The notes beneath the pieces were generated by a model. The model searched no databases and was not told where the DNA came from. It was given only the letters and a program-made list of their open reading frames with translations. Below are positions 31,961 through 44,129 of a DNA stretch of 64,000 bases, in pieces. The DNA comes from Branchiostoma floridae (taxonomy: Eukaryota > Chordata > Leptocardii > Amphioxiformes > Branchiostomatidae): positions 28,574,249-28,638,248 of the forward strand of contig NC_049979.1 of NCBI RefSeq assembly GCF_000003815.2, in the 5' to 3' direction. Each line of letters begins with the position of its first letter. The first letter of the stretch is position 1. A program made the translations under genes and the position numbers.

Positions 31961-34900
31961 TCGTATTATGTGGCAAATTACTTCTTATACCTTCTTTCAT
32001 ACAGGATTTGTTTCCTAGTAACTATCAGACACATCCATCTTTGCATTCAAATCCCCTTAAAAACGGTTAATTGATTTTTTCACTCGTAATACTCCTTTTA
32101 TGGGAAGGGTTTAGCTAAAGTATATTATATTTTGAATTGGCAGTCTTATATCATTTTTTATTATGAAAGTTTGCAGAATTTTTTCATTATGAAATGAAAC
32201 TTGAAGACGTTATGGTCTTTAATGCAAGGATCATAAGTCCAAACCGGGGGCCCGGTCGGGAAGTTTGCGGTAACAACATAAAAACAAAAATTAAAGACAC
32301 ACTGACTGTAAAAAAAAAAGAACAACAAAAAGTTAATCATGGAACTCATGATATTTTGTGTCTATTTCTTGATATTTCAAAGCGCTCGACCAATAAAAAA
32401 TGTCTTCTAAATGTAAATGAAGTCCAGTCTATAATTTTAGCTCACTGTTACATTTCCTTCTCTTCAGACGGATATGACATACATTATGGATGTCTAAAAG
32501 CTAACAATTAGCGAACAATGACAGTAATGTGGCGTAAGAACACCGATAATGACGCAAATGACGATTAAAGAAGCGCGACTTTAACTACTAGTCACTAGGT
32601 GATAATTACATGCAGTCTAATTGTGGATTCTTCTTACTTTAGGCGTTAATATATCTTTAACGTTAGCTTTGCGGTTTGTGAGTCATCTGAATACGCTAGC
32701 CAGGTAACAATTCTCCTCTGGTCGGCTTAGTGATGTTTTTGCCCGGCAAAGTGTGCACAAGCATGGTACTGTTTCTGTCAATCTGTCTTTCTAGCTGGCC
32801 AGTTTTGAGTTCGGGAGCACTGTAAGTGTAAACTCAGACCAACCAAAGATTCCTCGGCGTTTGCTGATGAACTGGGCGGGCGAGCTAACCCCCAGCACCG
32901 TAGAGATAGCGGCGAGCTCCCGATGGCACGGTTACCAGGGTATAAGAAATACACCTGTTTTGTTGTCATTTCTGCGAAGCATCACAAACGAGCAAACAGA
33001 ACTCTCCACTTCTAAGAAATCAGAAACAAAACGCCCAGCACGAATAATAACTATATTTTCTTACTATTCGAGTATTCGTTCGCTAACATGTGCATCTATT
33101 GTTCGTACCCAAATCGTTAGTCGTGTGACGTGTATATATACAACAGACCCCCGCCCTAATAATATGATGTCCCTGTACGGTTCAGTACCCCCGAACATAA
33201 ACATCATCTCAGTAGATATCCTATATTCCGCTTACTGAGTGTGTACAAACACGCGATTTTCTCGTGTTGTTACAAGTTTCTCATCTTCTAAATGAAAAAG
33301 GAAGGATTCTGTGGCTATCTTTAAAGTCTTATGTGCCATGTTAGACCGTCTGATAGAAAAGTCGATGGCCCGAACGGGGAGAACTAGGTAGGTAGTCTCG
33401 GTAGCCCGCCGGACACGTGACGGGACATGCTTACCGCGTGAGGCCCAAAACAGGTCTTCCACGTGATGAACAGGTACATTGGGCGATTCCATTCTAAGAA
33501 TAGGGGGGTTGTTTTCACAGACAAGGATAGTGTTGCAAAATGCTATGTTTCCTGCTACAGTCCTAACATTGGATTTTTTTTACATTTCTGAAAAAGTGAT
33601 CCAGCGTATTAAGATGAAAGATGTAAAAATATAAAGATGTGAAAATAAAACGCATCAAAATAACAGCATTTAAGACATGATCTCTCATGACCTCCAAGCA
33701 GACACAATGAGTCATAACTCATTTTTTTCGTTCATATGACTTTTCCCACAGGTTACCTCTTCGCACGTTTGTTTTGATATCCCGCCAAAACTCCGTACAC
33801 CTGCTTGGAGATAACAGTCGTTGGATGTACCATACCAGACACTAGACAGGGTGGGCAAGTTCCGTTTGACCTAAATGGAAATCCGCCCAGGTCAACGGTA
33901 CTGGCCTGTATATAAACATTACGAAATTGATCGGAAATGGCCTTTGAACTTGCTGACTGTCCATAGATGCCAGGTGTAGAGGCTGTGGATAAAGCCCATC
34001 GACCAGAAACTGTTAAAAAGTACAGATACACCCAACATCTGCTCGTAGATTTCAGTAAGCGCCACAGTCGTGGAAGAAGAAGGTATCAATTTAAACGAAG
34101 ATATCATATGCATATTTTAGAAAATATGACTAACTGGCCAGATAGATAGATAGATAGATAGGTGGTTTATTGCCCAACAATTGCATCAGTGACAATGTAT
34201 GGCAATGTATATACAACAAAAAGATAGAAGATACGTTGGTTCATCAATTTTGTCAAGTTTGAAAAAAATGCTGTACAAATGCATAAAATGGAAACTACTT
34301 AACATAGGTGCATTCCCATGCATATCCAGTTTTTTTTTCATATTTCAGAACACATGGTTGTAATATTCCCTAACAAAAGTACAATCTCGTATCATACAAT
34401 GGCCCGCCTGAATCGATAGCAAATGTAAAACACGTGATACCAAGGTCATCCATTCGATGAGCCTAGATCACCCCTCAGAGATTTCTAATAAGCGTGGCGA
34501 CGTACACTATCCAATCTGATGACCTTGAACGGGATGACTTCTGCATTACAGAGTCAATACTTTGACTTTCGCCTTCCCAGCCAAATTCATTACTACGCGT
34601 GCTCTTCACATGATACCCCGGGCCGTAATAATACAGTTATATGTATGACTGTTGTATGAAAAAAAAACAGGGAAAAAGTTGCGTTTTCGGTTATCTGACC
34701 CGGCCCCGACATCACCTCGTATGACCCACAAACCTAAGAACACAGCCTTTTTGGGGTTGACCGCTGACCAAGGGCATAAAATTTTTGATCTGACATCTGA
34801 ATGACAAAATTCAAAACAGTATTCGTGTATTTTACACTAACTCTCAGCTAACAGTTTAATACTTTGAACAGTTGATGTAAGAATGTGTAGTAAACATTGT

Positions 34901-35580
34901 TCTTCTTTGCTCAGCCTTTCAATACACTTGTTCTCGTACAATGTACAAAAATTATATGTATAATGAATGTGCATTCAGTTTTACATTGCAAGTCTGCATT
35001 TGGCGGGTCACTTCGACCAATAGCTATGAAAAAAGAAAAAAAAGAGAGATCCCTATCTACCTGCTTAGCCTATTGAAAATGATAGACAATGGACACAGAG
35101 TATGAATACATCTTAAGTTTTTAATCCGTAAATGTGTTGACACGAAATAGCACAGTTCAATGAAGAAACAGAATTATTTGTTATTGCATTTGGAAAAGAA
35201 CGTATCACAATGGTATCTATTTTCTTCTTTTAACTATTTTTGTCACAATGAATATCATATTGACTGTGCACTTCAGCATTTTCTTTCCTATCGTTTCAGT
35301 ATTACTATCAATAACTTACTAATGAACACATTCATGGTCAAGAATATACTCAAACATACATATTGGTTTCTAAATCCATTTGTATTTACGTACGAATTCG
35401 GTGATGGACTCCAATAAAGTCAAGCTCAAGTTACATTTCAAACCTCGTTGTTGAGGGGAATATAATACCCACAAGTATGAAATTGTACGAAGTTTTATTG
35501 CAAAGACATTATTGCTGATTATTGCATTATTAGTAAAATTGCAAGTTACAAGTGGTCTTCATTTTGAATACCCAGTCTAG
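31961..35580. other. Gene-free stretch
   Basis: 3.6 kb without recognisable exons. It includes a short (GATA)n at 34140-34162 and T-rich tracts. Confidence 0.45.
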
Positions 35581-35589
35581 ATCTAGTGA

Positions 35590-36300
35590 GATGGGGATAT
35601 GAGGTTGTGAAATACAGCGTCATGATTGGTTGAAATTATCGACGACAGCACAAGACGATTGGCTGGTGGAATAAATGGCAACAGGGATATGGGACTGTGA
35701 AATGCACCACCATGATTGGTTGAACTATTTGATGATGGCACAAGATGATTAGTTGGAAGCTGGCACATTGAATGAATGTCAATGGGATATGGGTCTGTGA
35801 AATGCACCGTTGAAATGACCGACGATGGCACAAGATGATTGGTTGGAAGATGGCACAATGAATGAATGGCAACGGGGACACGGGTTTTAGGGGAAAATGC
35901 AGCGCCATGATTGGTTGAAATGATTAACGATGGCACAAGATGATTAATTAAAAGATGGTACATTGAATGAATGACAACGGGACACGAGTTTGTGAAAGAA
36001 TGCAGCGTCATGATTGGTTGAAATGATCGATAATGGCACAAGATGATTGGTTGAAAGATGGCACAATGAATGAATGGCAACGGTGACATGGGTTTATGGG
36101 GAAAATGCAGCGCCATGATTGGTTGAAATGATCTACGATGACACAGGATGATTAGTCGGCAGATGGCACATTGAATGATCACAAATTAGGACATGGGTTT
36201 GTGAAATGCAGCGCTTTGATTGGTTGAAATGTTTGATGATGGCACAAGATGATTGGTTGGAAGATAGCACGTTGAACGAATAGGGGGATATGGCAGCCTC
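35590..36300. repeat. About 100-bp tandem repeat, seven copies, rich in CCAAT boxes
   Basis: The TGGCACAAGATGATT motif (or variants) recurs at about 35647, 35736, 35826, 35931, 36034, 36138 and 36240, spaced 89-105 bases. Units contain TGATTGGTTG, so ATTGG (CCAAT inverted) occurs about ten times. A 199-codon minus-strand frame (35583-36182) crosses several units because those periods are near multiples of three; I treat it as an artefact. Confidence 0.85.
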
Positions 36301-36741
36301 GCTAATAAGGCTTGGTGGAAAACACGATCGGAAGACTGATTGCATGATTCTTATTAGAGTGATCACATATTGGCATCCACAGGGCTCACTCAGAGAGCGA
36401 GGCTATCAATATGGCAGCCAATGGGAGCGAATGGACAAGGAAAATTTGGTATACTATGATGACGTCATTACGAAAGTACAACTGGAATGCAATACACTGA
36501 TTTCCCGCTAGGGTGAAATGCTGACATTGGGGATGAAGATGATGGTTGGTTGTCGTGTGTTTTCCCAACAAAACGGACGACCTTTTGCGATTTAAAGATT
36601 ACGCCGAATGTTGAACAATGATAAGTATCACAACATGGTGGTCTTGAAATGATTTTTCCTTTGATAAATAATGTTGGATCTATACATTCCATCTTATATG
36701 GAACCTTTTCCGGAATTCATTCAATTGCAATATTATCCATA

Positions 36742-37119
36742 AGGCCACGTTGATTCGATTATATGGATGACATCCGCGCGCGCATCAATTTTCGTTCGTT
36801 TTCATAAAAAACAAGTTTTCGAGTATACGGTAAATGCAAAATGAGCAAATATATGCTGTGAATTGCAAAAAAATTACTGAAAACAGATACAAATGTTGTA
36901 AATGCTGAAGTATTTTCCAAATCTATACAGAAGAAGGTGTAAAATAATAGAAATAAAGAATATGTATGCTAGTACTTTAGATTTATATAGTCCTTTTGTA
37001 GTTTTGTGAATTTCATGATGGAGGTGACTTCTTTTAACTTTTATAATTTGCTCCCTTGCATCAGTTTTAGGTTCCCAGATGATGTACATGTCTTCCATAT
37101 AATAGAATCAACATGGCCT
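36742..37119. mobile_element. MITE family M7, full copy
   Basis: It begins AGGCCACGTTGATTCGATTA then TATGGATGACATC and ends GTCTTCCATATAATAGAATC then AACATGGCCT, a long terminal inverted repeat. Six other full or partial copies lie at 22840, 40900, 46131, 49068, 55080 and 57795. Confidence 0.85.
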
Positions 37120-37300
37120 GACTATCAACAGAATTTGATATTTCACTGATCTCATAGTAAATCTCATCTCAAGCCTCAGACACTTAGCCAGATTGCACAG
37201 TCAGAGTTTCCAAAACTACTTACCACAAGTCAACATCCCCATTTCATACAGCACTTTCTCCTCACTCTTGTTCAGTCTATCGCTATTGCTACTTCACTAT

Positions 37301-37557
37301 TAACGCTAGTTCACCTTTGTCCGCGGGGTAACCTATATCCGTTGTTGATTTTTTAAACAGTGTATTTGGGGATATCACCTCGAATGACGTTAGTTTCAAA
37401 TTGCAATATTTTCAATATTTCAAAACAAACTGACATTGGATTTATAAAATTGTACTGCAAAACCACCGTCTGTCGACTTGATATCCTTAGATACCCTGTC
37501 TGTAAAAAGATAACAACGGATATAGGCTACCACACGAATAAAGGTGAACTAGCGTTA
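37301..37557. mobile_element. MITE family M1, copy 3, in the 3' flank of BTB-BACK gene B
   Basis: TAACGCTAGTTCACCTTTGT at the left and AATAAAGGTGAACTAGCGTTA-type sequence at the right form an inverted repeat of about 45 bp, extending to CCTATATCCGTTGTT and AACAACGGATATAGG. It ends 32 bases beyond the gene B stop codon, so it probably lies in the 3' UTR. Confidence 0.9.
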
Positions 37558-37589
37558 CCGCGGAAGACGGTTGAACGGGCGGTGTCCGG

Positions 37590-40500
37590 CTAGCCTGTTC
37601 CCGACGCCTCTCCCTCCGACGACCCGGTCCCCATCAGACGGGGTTTGATGATGATCGCTATGTGCAAGAACCCGTCCTTGATGTACATAGAGTCTTGTCC
37701 CAGGTCTTTCTGGTCGAAGATATGTTCGATGACGAAGGAGCTCTGGGTCGGGATGATCGGAGGACTGAAGCGGAACCCCCCTGGCTGCGCGCCGCCGAAG
37801 TTGTTGGCTCCGGGGACCCCCTTCACAAGGAAGTTGTTCCGAATGACGCGCGCCACGTTCATGTCCTTGTCGTACAAGACGAGTGACAGCTGTACGTCTC
37901 TGTCAAACGTCGCCAGCTTGAGCGGAGTGACTTTGATGGACAAGCATTCGGCGGTCTCCGGTGGGGACACCTGGGGTAAAGGTAGCACGGTGTTCGGTCC
38001 CGGGTAGATTCGGGTGGGTTTGGCACCGGAGACGGCGTACAGGTGGACCGCCATGTTCCAGTGGACCACGTTCAACATGGCCTCCACGGGGATGGGTCCG
38101 TCCAGGCTGATGGCGTTCACGTTGTTCGGGTACTTACGGATGTCGGAGAGCTGCAAGCCGAGGAATGTGCACCACTCCTGGAGTAATGTTTGGANNNNNN
38201 NNNNNNNNNNNNNNNNNNNNNNNNNNNNNNNNNNNNNNNNNNNNNNNNNNNNNNNNNNNNNNNNNNNNNNNNNNNNNNNNNNNNNNNNNNNNNNCACGTG
38301 CGTATTTCCTGACCTCTCTCCATCCCAGACTGGAGATGTTCCATTCGTCCGGGATGGGGGAACTTGGCTATTCTAATCTAAGTAATCTAACATTGTCAAC
38401 ATCGCAAGAGGTCTCAAAACACAGTATTCATCCGCGACACCGTCCCCAATAGTAGTTCAGGTATAAAGTAGAGCGTCGCAGTGCGGCTGCAGTTTCGTGA
38501 CCTCCGCTGGGGGTCAAATAAAAGTGCCTTTGAAAAGAAAGCAAGCCTGCAAATGTATGCTGATTTTCAGATATTTCGCAGATTTTGCCATAAACTTCAA
38601 CGCATCAAATTCTGGTTAACTGCTCCTGCGCCCTGTGACAAGTTTTGAGGCGTCGAACCTCCTCACTTTGGGGTCCTTGACCATGTAAATACTCATAGGC
38701 CAAAAACTGTGTTCCGAGACCATAAAACAATCCCTGTACATATGTGAATACGTTTGGTACCGCATCTGTAAGCAGCGACACCTATCGCTATAGCCCTGCA
38801 GTGCAATATGAAGCTGTCGAATTTACCCCGAGGAAGGTGACGTGACAGACAAAGGTTAAGATAAAACAAGGGTTGTGGAAAAAACAGTCTCTTTATTCAA
38901 TGACGTACCAACCTGAAGAAACTATTCACATACTCACCTGAGACATCACCTTCGGCAGGTAGTCCTCCACCTTGTCCGCCCGACACTCCGCCAACAGCCA
39001 GTCCTGCAGCGCCTGGAACAGGACGAACTCCTCGTCCACGACTAGCGAAGAGTTCTGCAACAGTTCTATCACGTACGGCAAGTCCAGGTTCAACCATTCG
39101 GGCGTCTTCATGGCTTTGGTCATCCGTAGCGAGAGAACTTCGATACACTGCGTTTCAAGCTCTGTCAGGGAGTACACTTTTGCGTAGTGTAGCCAGAGTA
39201 GAGCCGCTCGCACGTTTCCTTTCATGACTTGCCCTGTCATGTACTTGTCGCATACCTCTCGCACGGGTTTCACGTCGTACTTGTCGGCTAGGAACAACAG
39301 TGGCAGCGTTGTCTCGATGTCAAGGTTCACTCTACCGCAGTAAAAGAAGCGAAGGAAGTCGCCGAAGACGGACTCGCACTCGCAGGACTCCTTGAGTTGG
39401 ATCTCTTCCTTGGAGGAGTCTGTCCAGTGCTCTCCGGTCAGCATGGTGCGGAAGACATCGCTGAGGCGGGCTAACATGAACTTGTGCGCGTGGTATCTGT
39501 AGGTAAAACGGGAATTTTAATTAATTTCCGGGCAGATTTACCGGTGCCATAACATAGTATCAAAGCTGACCAAAGAGTTTAGCCGACCGGGAGGTATACT
39601 CCATTCATGGTGTGTTTTTCTAGTCTACATTGCCGATTTCTGTTGTGTGTGTTTGTTTTTTACAGCCGCAATCACTGCCACTCTTTTTTAATGAATCTTA
39701 ATCATTGTTCATCGATTAAATTCAGTGGTAAAACTGCGATTTCTAATAAAGTTGTCTTGTATCTAATGTGGGGCCGAAACTGAGGATGTGACATTCCATG
39801 TGCCCATCTTGTTTGTAGGGGTTACGTATTTTATACCCCTGTTTCCCACGTCAGTGTGACCGCAAGGACAACATGGCGAAAAATTCGCAAAGTTGCCGCA
39901 ATAATTTGTCGCCAATGCAGTGAAGTACCCGATTGAGTAAGAAACGTATGAAAACATTCATATGAATACACATACAAAGGAAACGTATTGCTGTCAGTTC
40001 CGCCAGCTAAAAGGACCTAGTTGCAAAATATATGACATACGAATATATTCTAATATTTCAAGAAATCTCAGCCTCTAGGCAGACATCTGTACCACAGATG
40101 TCATCACCTTTAGCGAAATCAAATTGTGCTCGGATACAGAAGTTGTAAATTTCAAGTCTTTTTTCCCCCAAGACTTCAAGACTCCTAAAAATGTTCTTTG
40201 TCTGTGGCGAACTACAAACTTGTCGTAAACATTCCAAAGAAAACACGGAAAGTATTTCATTTGTGGACACGTATACAATAGATACATTCCCGAGATTTTG
40301 CAGTCCTTCTACTTAATATATCTTCTCCCGAATTCGTCTTAAAAGTACTGAACAAACGACAAGAGACAGTAAAAGTTGACAGGGCTGTATAAATTCCGAA
40401 GCACTTAGCTGATAAGTGTCACATCAATTATCCCCCTGCAGTAAAGATTACGTTAGTACTGTTGAAAGGAATATCAAGCCTGGCGAGAACACATACGGCG

Positions 40501-41634
40501 ACTTTTAATTTCTTGCTACGATTTAAGAAATCTTCTGCTCACAAGAAAGATTGTAAAAAACAACAACAAAAAAACATATTAATTCCAATCTCAAATTCTC
40601 TAACTCAACCCAAGCCGTCGTAGGCCTGGTGCCGGGACGTCCTGATATCATTTCCGAGAAGCTGACGCAGATTACATTTAACATAACATACCCGACTTCC
40701 TTCCTATTGTTTAATCGCTATAATTGTTGCATTGGCGGCCAGTTTCCCTCTCCAAGTTATTGAAGATTTCGTCCTGATACATTTCCGAGAAGCTGACCTA
40801 GATTATAACATTTACATCAACGAAAGCAAGCTACCTAAGGCAGTTCTGTGAAATGTTGCCAAATATCCGGACTACTAACGGACAACCGGTGGGTGGGTGG
40901 GGGCGTTGGTGGCTGCAATCAACGTCAATTCCAAAGTCAAAAATGAAGAACCTATTGTTCGGTATACCATACTCAATGTGTTCAGTCATTTGTTCAACCT
41001 TCCTGACGACTTTGATTTCATAATGAAGGCAACTTTTGTTTGGCCAAACTTTTTTAGAGGATGTCATCCATATAATCAAATTGACATAGCCTAATCGGAA
41101 AAACAGCATTTCTTCCCCAGGACCGCTCCAAATCTATTTGCTGCTTCTCAGTTGTTTTTCAGAAAAAAAAAATTTGACCGACAGGTAAAAAAGAAATACT
41201 ATTTTTTAAAAGGTCTGGGGTGAAGATAGACGGCTTAAATAACCAAAAAAATAACAACCTGAGGAGTTTATAGTGGTACATTTTATGCAACGAATTCCTT
41301 CCTTTGATTTGTTACTAATGTTCTGAATAAGAGACATTGTTTTTAGACTGCCCGAAGTTATGTGTATGTATGTATCTAAAGGGCAATACTTACAGGTTTG
41401 TGATAGCAAAACCGGTATCATTTTTTCTCGGGACTTTTTGTAATGAAAAAAATGTACAGGGTAATCCGAGAAGAAAGAAATAAAATTGGTGTGGCCTAGC
41501 CCTTACCTGTCCTTCCCCACCACTAGCACCACGTCACTCAGGTCGGAGCTGTTGTAGAAACACTCGAAGCTGGCCACAAATTCCCTATGGTCCCCCACGG
41601 CCTCTCGCTCTCTCTCCGTCGACTCCGAGCCCAT
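37590..41634 (-). CDS. BTB-BACK protein B (BTBD17-like), incomplete at an assembly gap
   Basis: Exons on the minus strand: 41507-41634 (ATG at 41634, CAG acceptor at 41656 marks a 5' UTR intron), 38938-39496, and a C-terminal exon from 37590 into the gap at 38195. Exon 1 to exon 2 is in phase (AG|A). The BTB domain spans about 30-145 and BACK starts at about 150. The first BACK exon stops at a strong CAG|GTGAGT donor, and the matching rest of BACK (about 45 residues in paralogue A) is not found; it may be in the gap. The C-terminal exon encodes WCTFLGLQLSDIRKY through a GS-rich end. Compared with A, an intron in the C-terminal part is missing and one inside BACK is present. Same family call and caveats as A. 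Confidence 0.82.
38195..38294. other. Assembly gap (100 N) in BTB-BACK gene B
   Basis: A round 100-N placeholder within the gene. It probably hides the 5' part of the C-terminal exon and the end of the BACK domain. Confidence 0.95.
39497..40899. other. Intron 1 of BTB-BACK gene B, no feature recognised
   Basis: This part of the intron between exons 1 and 2 shows only incidental short open frames. Confidence 0.5.
40900..41093. mobile_element. MITE family M7, partial copy in intron 1 of gene B
   Basis: Shares CAAAGTCAAAAATGAAGAAC, a GTATACCATACTCA-like block, CAACCTTCCTGACGACTTTG and the right end GATGTCATCCATATAATCAA then TTGACATAGCCTA with the other copies. The left end is missing. Confidence 0.7.
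41119..41498. mobile_element. MITE family M6, copy 2, abutting a 5' splice site
   Basis: Its right end (AAAATTGGTGTGGCCTA, ending 41498) lies eight bases from the exon 1 donor of BTB-BACK gene B (intron bases 41501-41506, GTAAGG on the minus strand). It corresponds over its length to 21121-21478. Confidence 0.8.
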
Positions 41635-41659
41635 TGTAGCTGCCGTCTTTTCCAGCTGT

Positions 41660-42475
41660 GAAAGAAAACATATCATCAGTTTTTACTGCAAAGTAGCTAT
41701 AGTTCATTCTTAAGTACAACACTCAGTGATAGAAGTTTGACTTTTAAAAACGGAGGGAGCGACGTTTTTAGTGCCAGATTAATCATAGTCATTTAAACAA
41801 AATGGGAGATGGACCGGAAAAAAGGCAGCCGGAAAGAAATAACTTTTACAAATAGTTCTGAAGATTAAAAAAGGTTATAGTCTCCAATACAGACTTCTAG
41901 CCAACGTGTTAACTCTCTCTCTCTCCTGACATTAGAAAACGTTAGCCCAAGAAAATCGCGAATCAGCACCCACCCCCACCCCCAAAATAGACATTGCTGC
42001 TAGAAGTCTACGAAGCCAGCGCGGGAACTCCCTTTCCCGGCTTTAGAGAACCTTAACCCATGTTAACCCCCCCCCCCCCTCTCCCCCGCCAAAAAAAAAC
42101 AGAGACTAGAAACACACCATGAAGGGAAGAGAGCTCACGGAGCTAGGTCTCGGCAAAGGCGTTATCTCATATAACGCCCATGGTCTCAGAGGCCTGCGTG
42201 GACAAAGACAACTTCTCGCCATTTTTGGACGGTACGTTTCTGCGCCCGATAACCTCAGAGAATGCAAAGTTCAGTTGAGGTGAAATGAGGTCACCCCCTT
42301 GCACACCTGTAGCTTGTCTCTATAGTCCGTGGGTTGTGAGGGATAAGGGTTGAAAGACGACCTATAAGTGTACTCTGAGTGGTGACGCGTATACTGGGGG
42401 CGTGCCTCACTGTCTGTCATATATAATCGTATACGCGGAACTGCACTATTTGTAGTGGAAATAGCAAGTCACTTA
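41660..42475. other. Upstream flank of BTB-BACK gene B
   Basis: It should contain the 5' UTR intron and perhaps the first exon and promoter of gene B on the minus strand, but I cannot place them. It holds a (C)13 run at 42068. Confidence 0.4.
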
Positions 42476-42527
42476 AGCGTAGATTTTCTAGTTTCACGAA
42501 GCTTCGTGAAACTAGAAAATCTACGCT
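42476..42527. repeat. Perfect 52-bp palindrome
   Basis: The left arm AGCGTAGATTTTCTAGTTTC plus ACGAAG is followed with no spacer by its exact reverse complement, with AAGCTT at the centre. All 26 base pairs match. Confidence 0.95.
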
Positions 42528-42940
42528 AGGGAACGCCCTAACCTTTTACCTGGTAATATGTATTATAAGGAGAAAAGAAAAAGAAACTGTTAATGAGATT
42601 TCAAGGAAGATTTATGTATACTTAGAATTCGAAACGAGGAAAAGTGCCACTTACTTTCTGGGACTTAAGAGTACTTGAAATTGCAATGAAAAAAAGTGTA
42701 TGAAAACAAAACGACGACAACGAGAACTCGTCTATATATGTGTACTGAACCACAGCTTGGAAACTGTGAACCTTGACAACAATGACGTCGTACAGAAGGA
42801 ACTTCACCTTAACTGTTTCGCCATTGTTCTCTTTTCGTGCACGTCACGATCAACTTGACAGTCACACTAAATGGTTGACATTCTAGCAAGGATTATCTTG
42901 TTTGCACACACACGAGGATGAACTGAACTGACCTGACCTG
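42528..42940. other. Gene-free stretch
   Basis: AT-rich sequence. I see no exon, RNA gene or repeat structure. Confidence 0.4.
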
Positions 42941-42944
42941 AATT

Positions 42945-43151
42945 GAACTGCACCCACACCCACCCACACCCACCCACACACCCACTAACACAGAGCGAGC
43001 GAGAGAATGAGTTAGAGAGAGATAGAGATAGAGATAGAGAGAGCGTGAGGGAGAGAGAGAGAGAGAGAGAGAGCGTGAGCGAGAGGGAGAGAAGTCACCT
43101 AGTAATGACGCTATTGTACGGTTTAACCGTTACTAGTTGTAGTACGAGAGA

Positions 43152-43209
<58 letters not shown>

Positions 43210-43210
43210 A
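42945..43210. repeat. CACCCA-rich then (GA)n microsatellites, duplicated
   Basis: A CACCCACACC run (42950-42980) is followed by two (GA)n tracts, each ending in GGGAGAGAAGTCACCTA.(G/C)AATGA and TATTGTACGGTT. The tract plus about 55 bases is a tandem duplication (about 43040-43140 and 43147-43250). Open frames are artefacts. Confidence 0.85.
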
Positions 43211-43275
43211 GTCACCTAAGCAATGAAGCTATTGTACGGTTACTAGTTCTACTACTCAGGCCCAGCCGTGTTGTA

Positions 43276-43400
43276 ATACCCCTGTCACATTATCCACGAT
43301 CTTCGGGCGTATCGATGGAAGATCGGCCATATTTAAGATCCTCGGGCGATTGCCGCAGAATCGTCGTCCGATCGATTTTCGCCAAATGTGACAGGGGTAT
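43276..43400. mobile_element. Short MITE with ATACCCCTGTCACATT ends
   Basis: A 125-bp element opening ATACCCCTGTCACATT and closing AATGTGACAGGGGTAT (one mismatch). The flanks TAA...AAG are too short to prove a target duplication. Confidence 0.75.
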
Positions 43401-43717
43401 AAGAGATTGCATTAGTCATTTCGGATAGACACGAAAAGGCGCTGGCTCTGTGTATGAGTGAGCCTATGGTCTTAGCCTCAAGCGTCAAAAAAACCTCTGC
43501 ATGTAAAAACGTCAAAGAACCCAACACAGTTATCGAGAAGAGTAGGGTACGGAGACCGGGCATTGTACGACCACTATATATAGCCACTCTAACAAGACAC
43601 ACAGACACGTCAGAAACTATACCCCCATGTTTCAGGGAGATAAAAAGCGCCCAACTTTTACCTCTTCTGTACCTACTAAAATGGCGTCACCAGAAACATT
43701 AACCTGTCTGTAAATTG

Positions 43718-43939
43718 TAACGCTAGTTCACTTTTATCCGTGGGGTAACCTTTATCCGTTGTTTGTCAAAACAGCACATTTAGGGATATCACTGTTTGAC
43801 GGACGGTTGTTTCAAATTGTAATTTTTTTCAAAATATATCAGTTTGAACTAACATTTCGTCGACATGATAGCCCTAAGTACCTTGTTTTTGAAAACAACG
43901 GATATAGGGTACCCCGCGGATAAAGGTGAACTAGCGTTA
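43718..43939. mobile_element. MITE family M1, copy 4
   Basis: The best-preserved ends: TAACGCTAGTTCACTTTTAT and ATAAAGGTGAACTAGCGTTA, with TA at both borders, 222 bp long. The inner ends ATCCGTTGTTTG and AAAACAACGGAT continue the inverted repeat. Confidence 0.9.
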
Positions 43940-44129
43940 AATCATGCCGTGTGAGCACTGATGGCGGGAATAGATACGGGCATGGAAATAGGGTGCGTTC
44001 CGAAATGTCTGTGTTCCTGAAGAAGATAATTAGGCGGTTTTAAAATCGCCGTAAAGGACACGGACTTATTTCCTGTGATTCGTGGGAAAACAACCTGTGG
44101 GAAAAGAAACTGTCAGTTTTGTGTGGGGT

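Noticed and set aside
35583-36182. 199-codon minus-strand frame with NHLVPSS repeats
   Set aside because: It follows the 100-bp tandem repeat; unit lengths vary (including 103-104), there is no start context or domain, and neighbouring units break the frame.
42943-43428. 161-codon frame with long ER repeats
   Set aside because: Translation of CACCCA and GA microsatellites running into a MITE.
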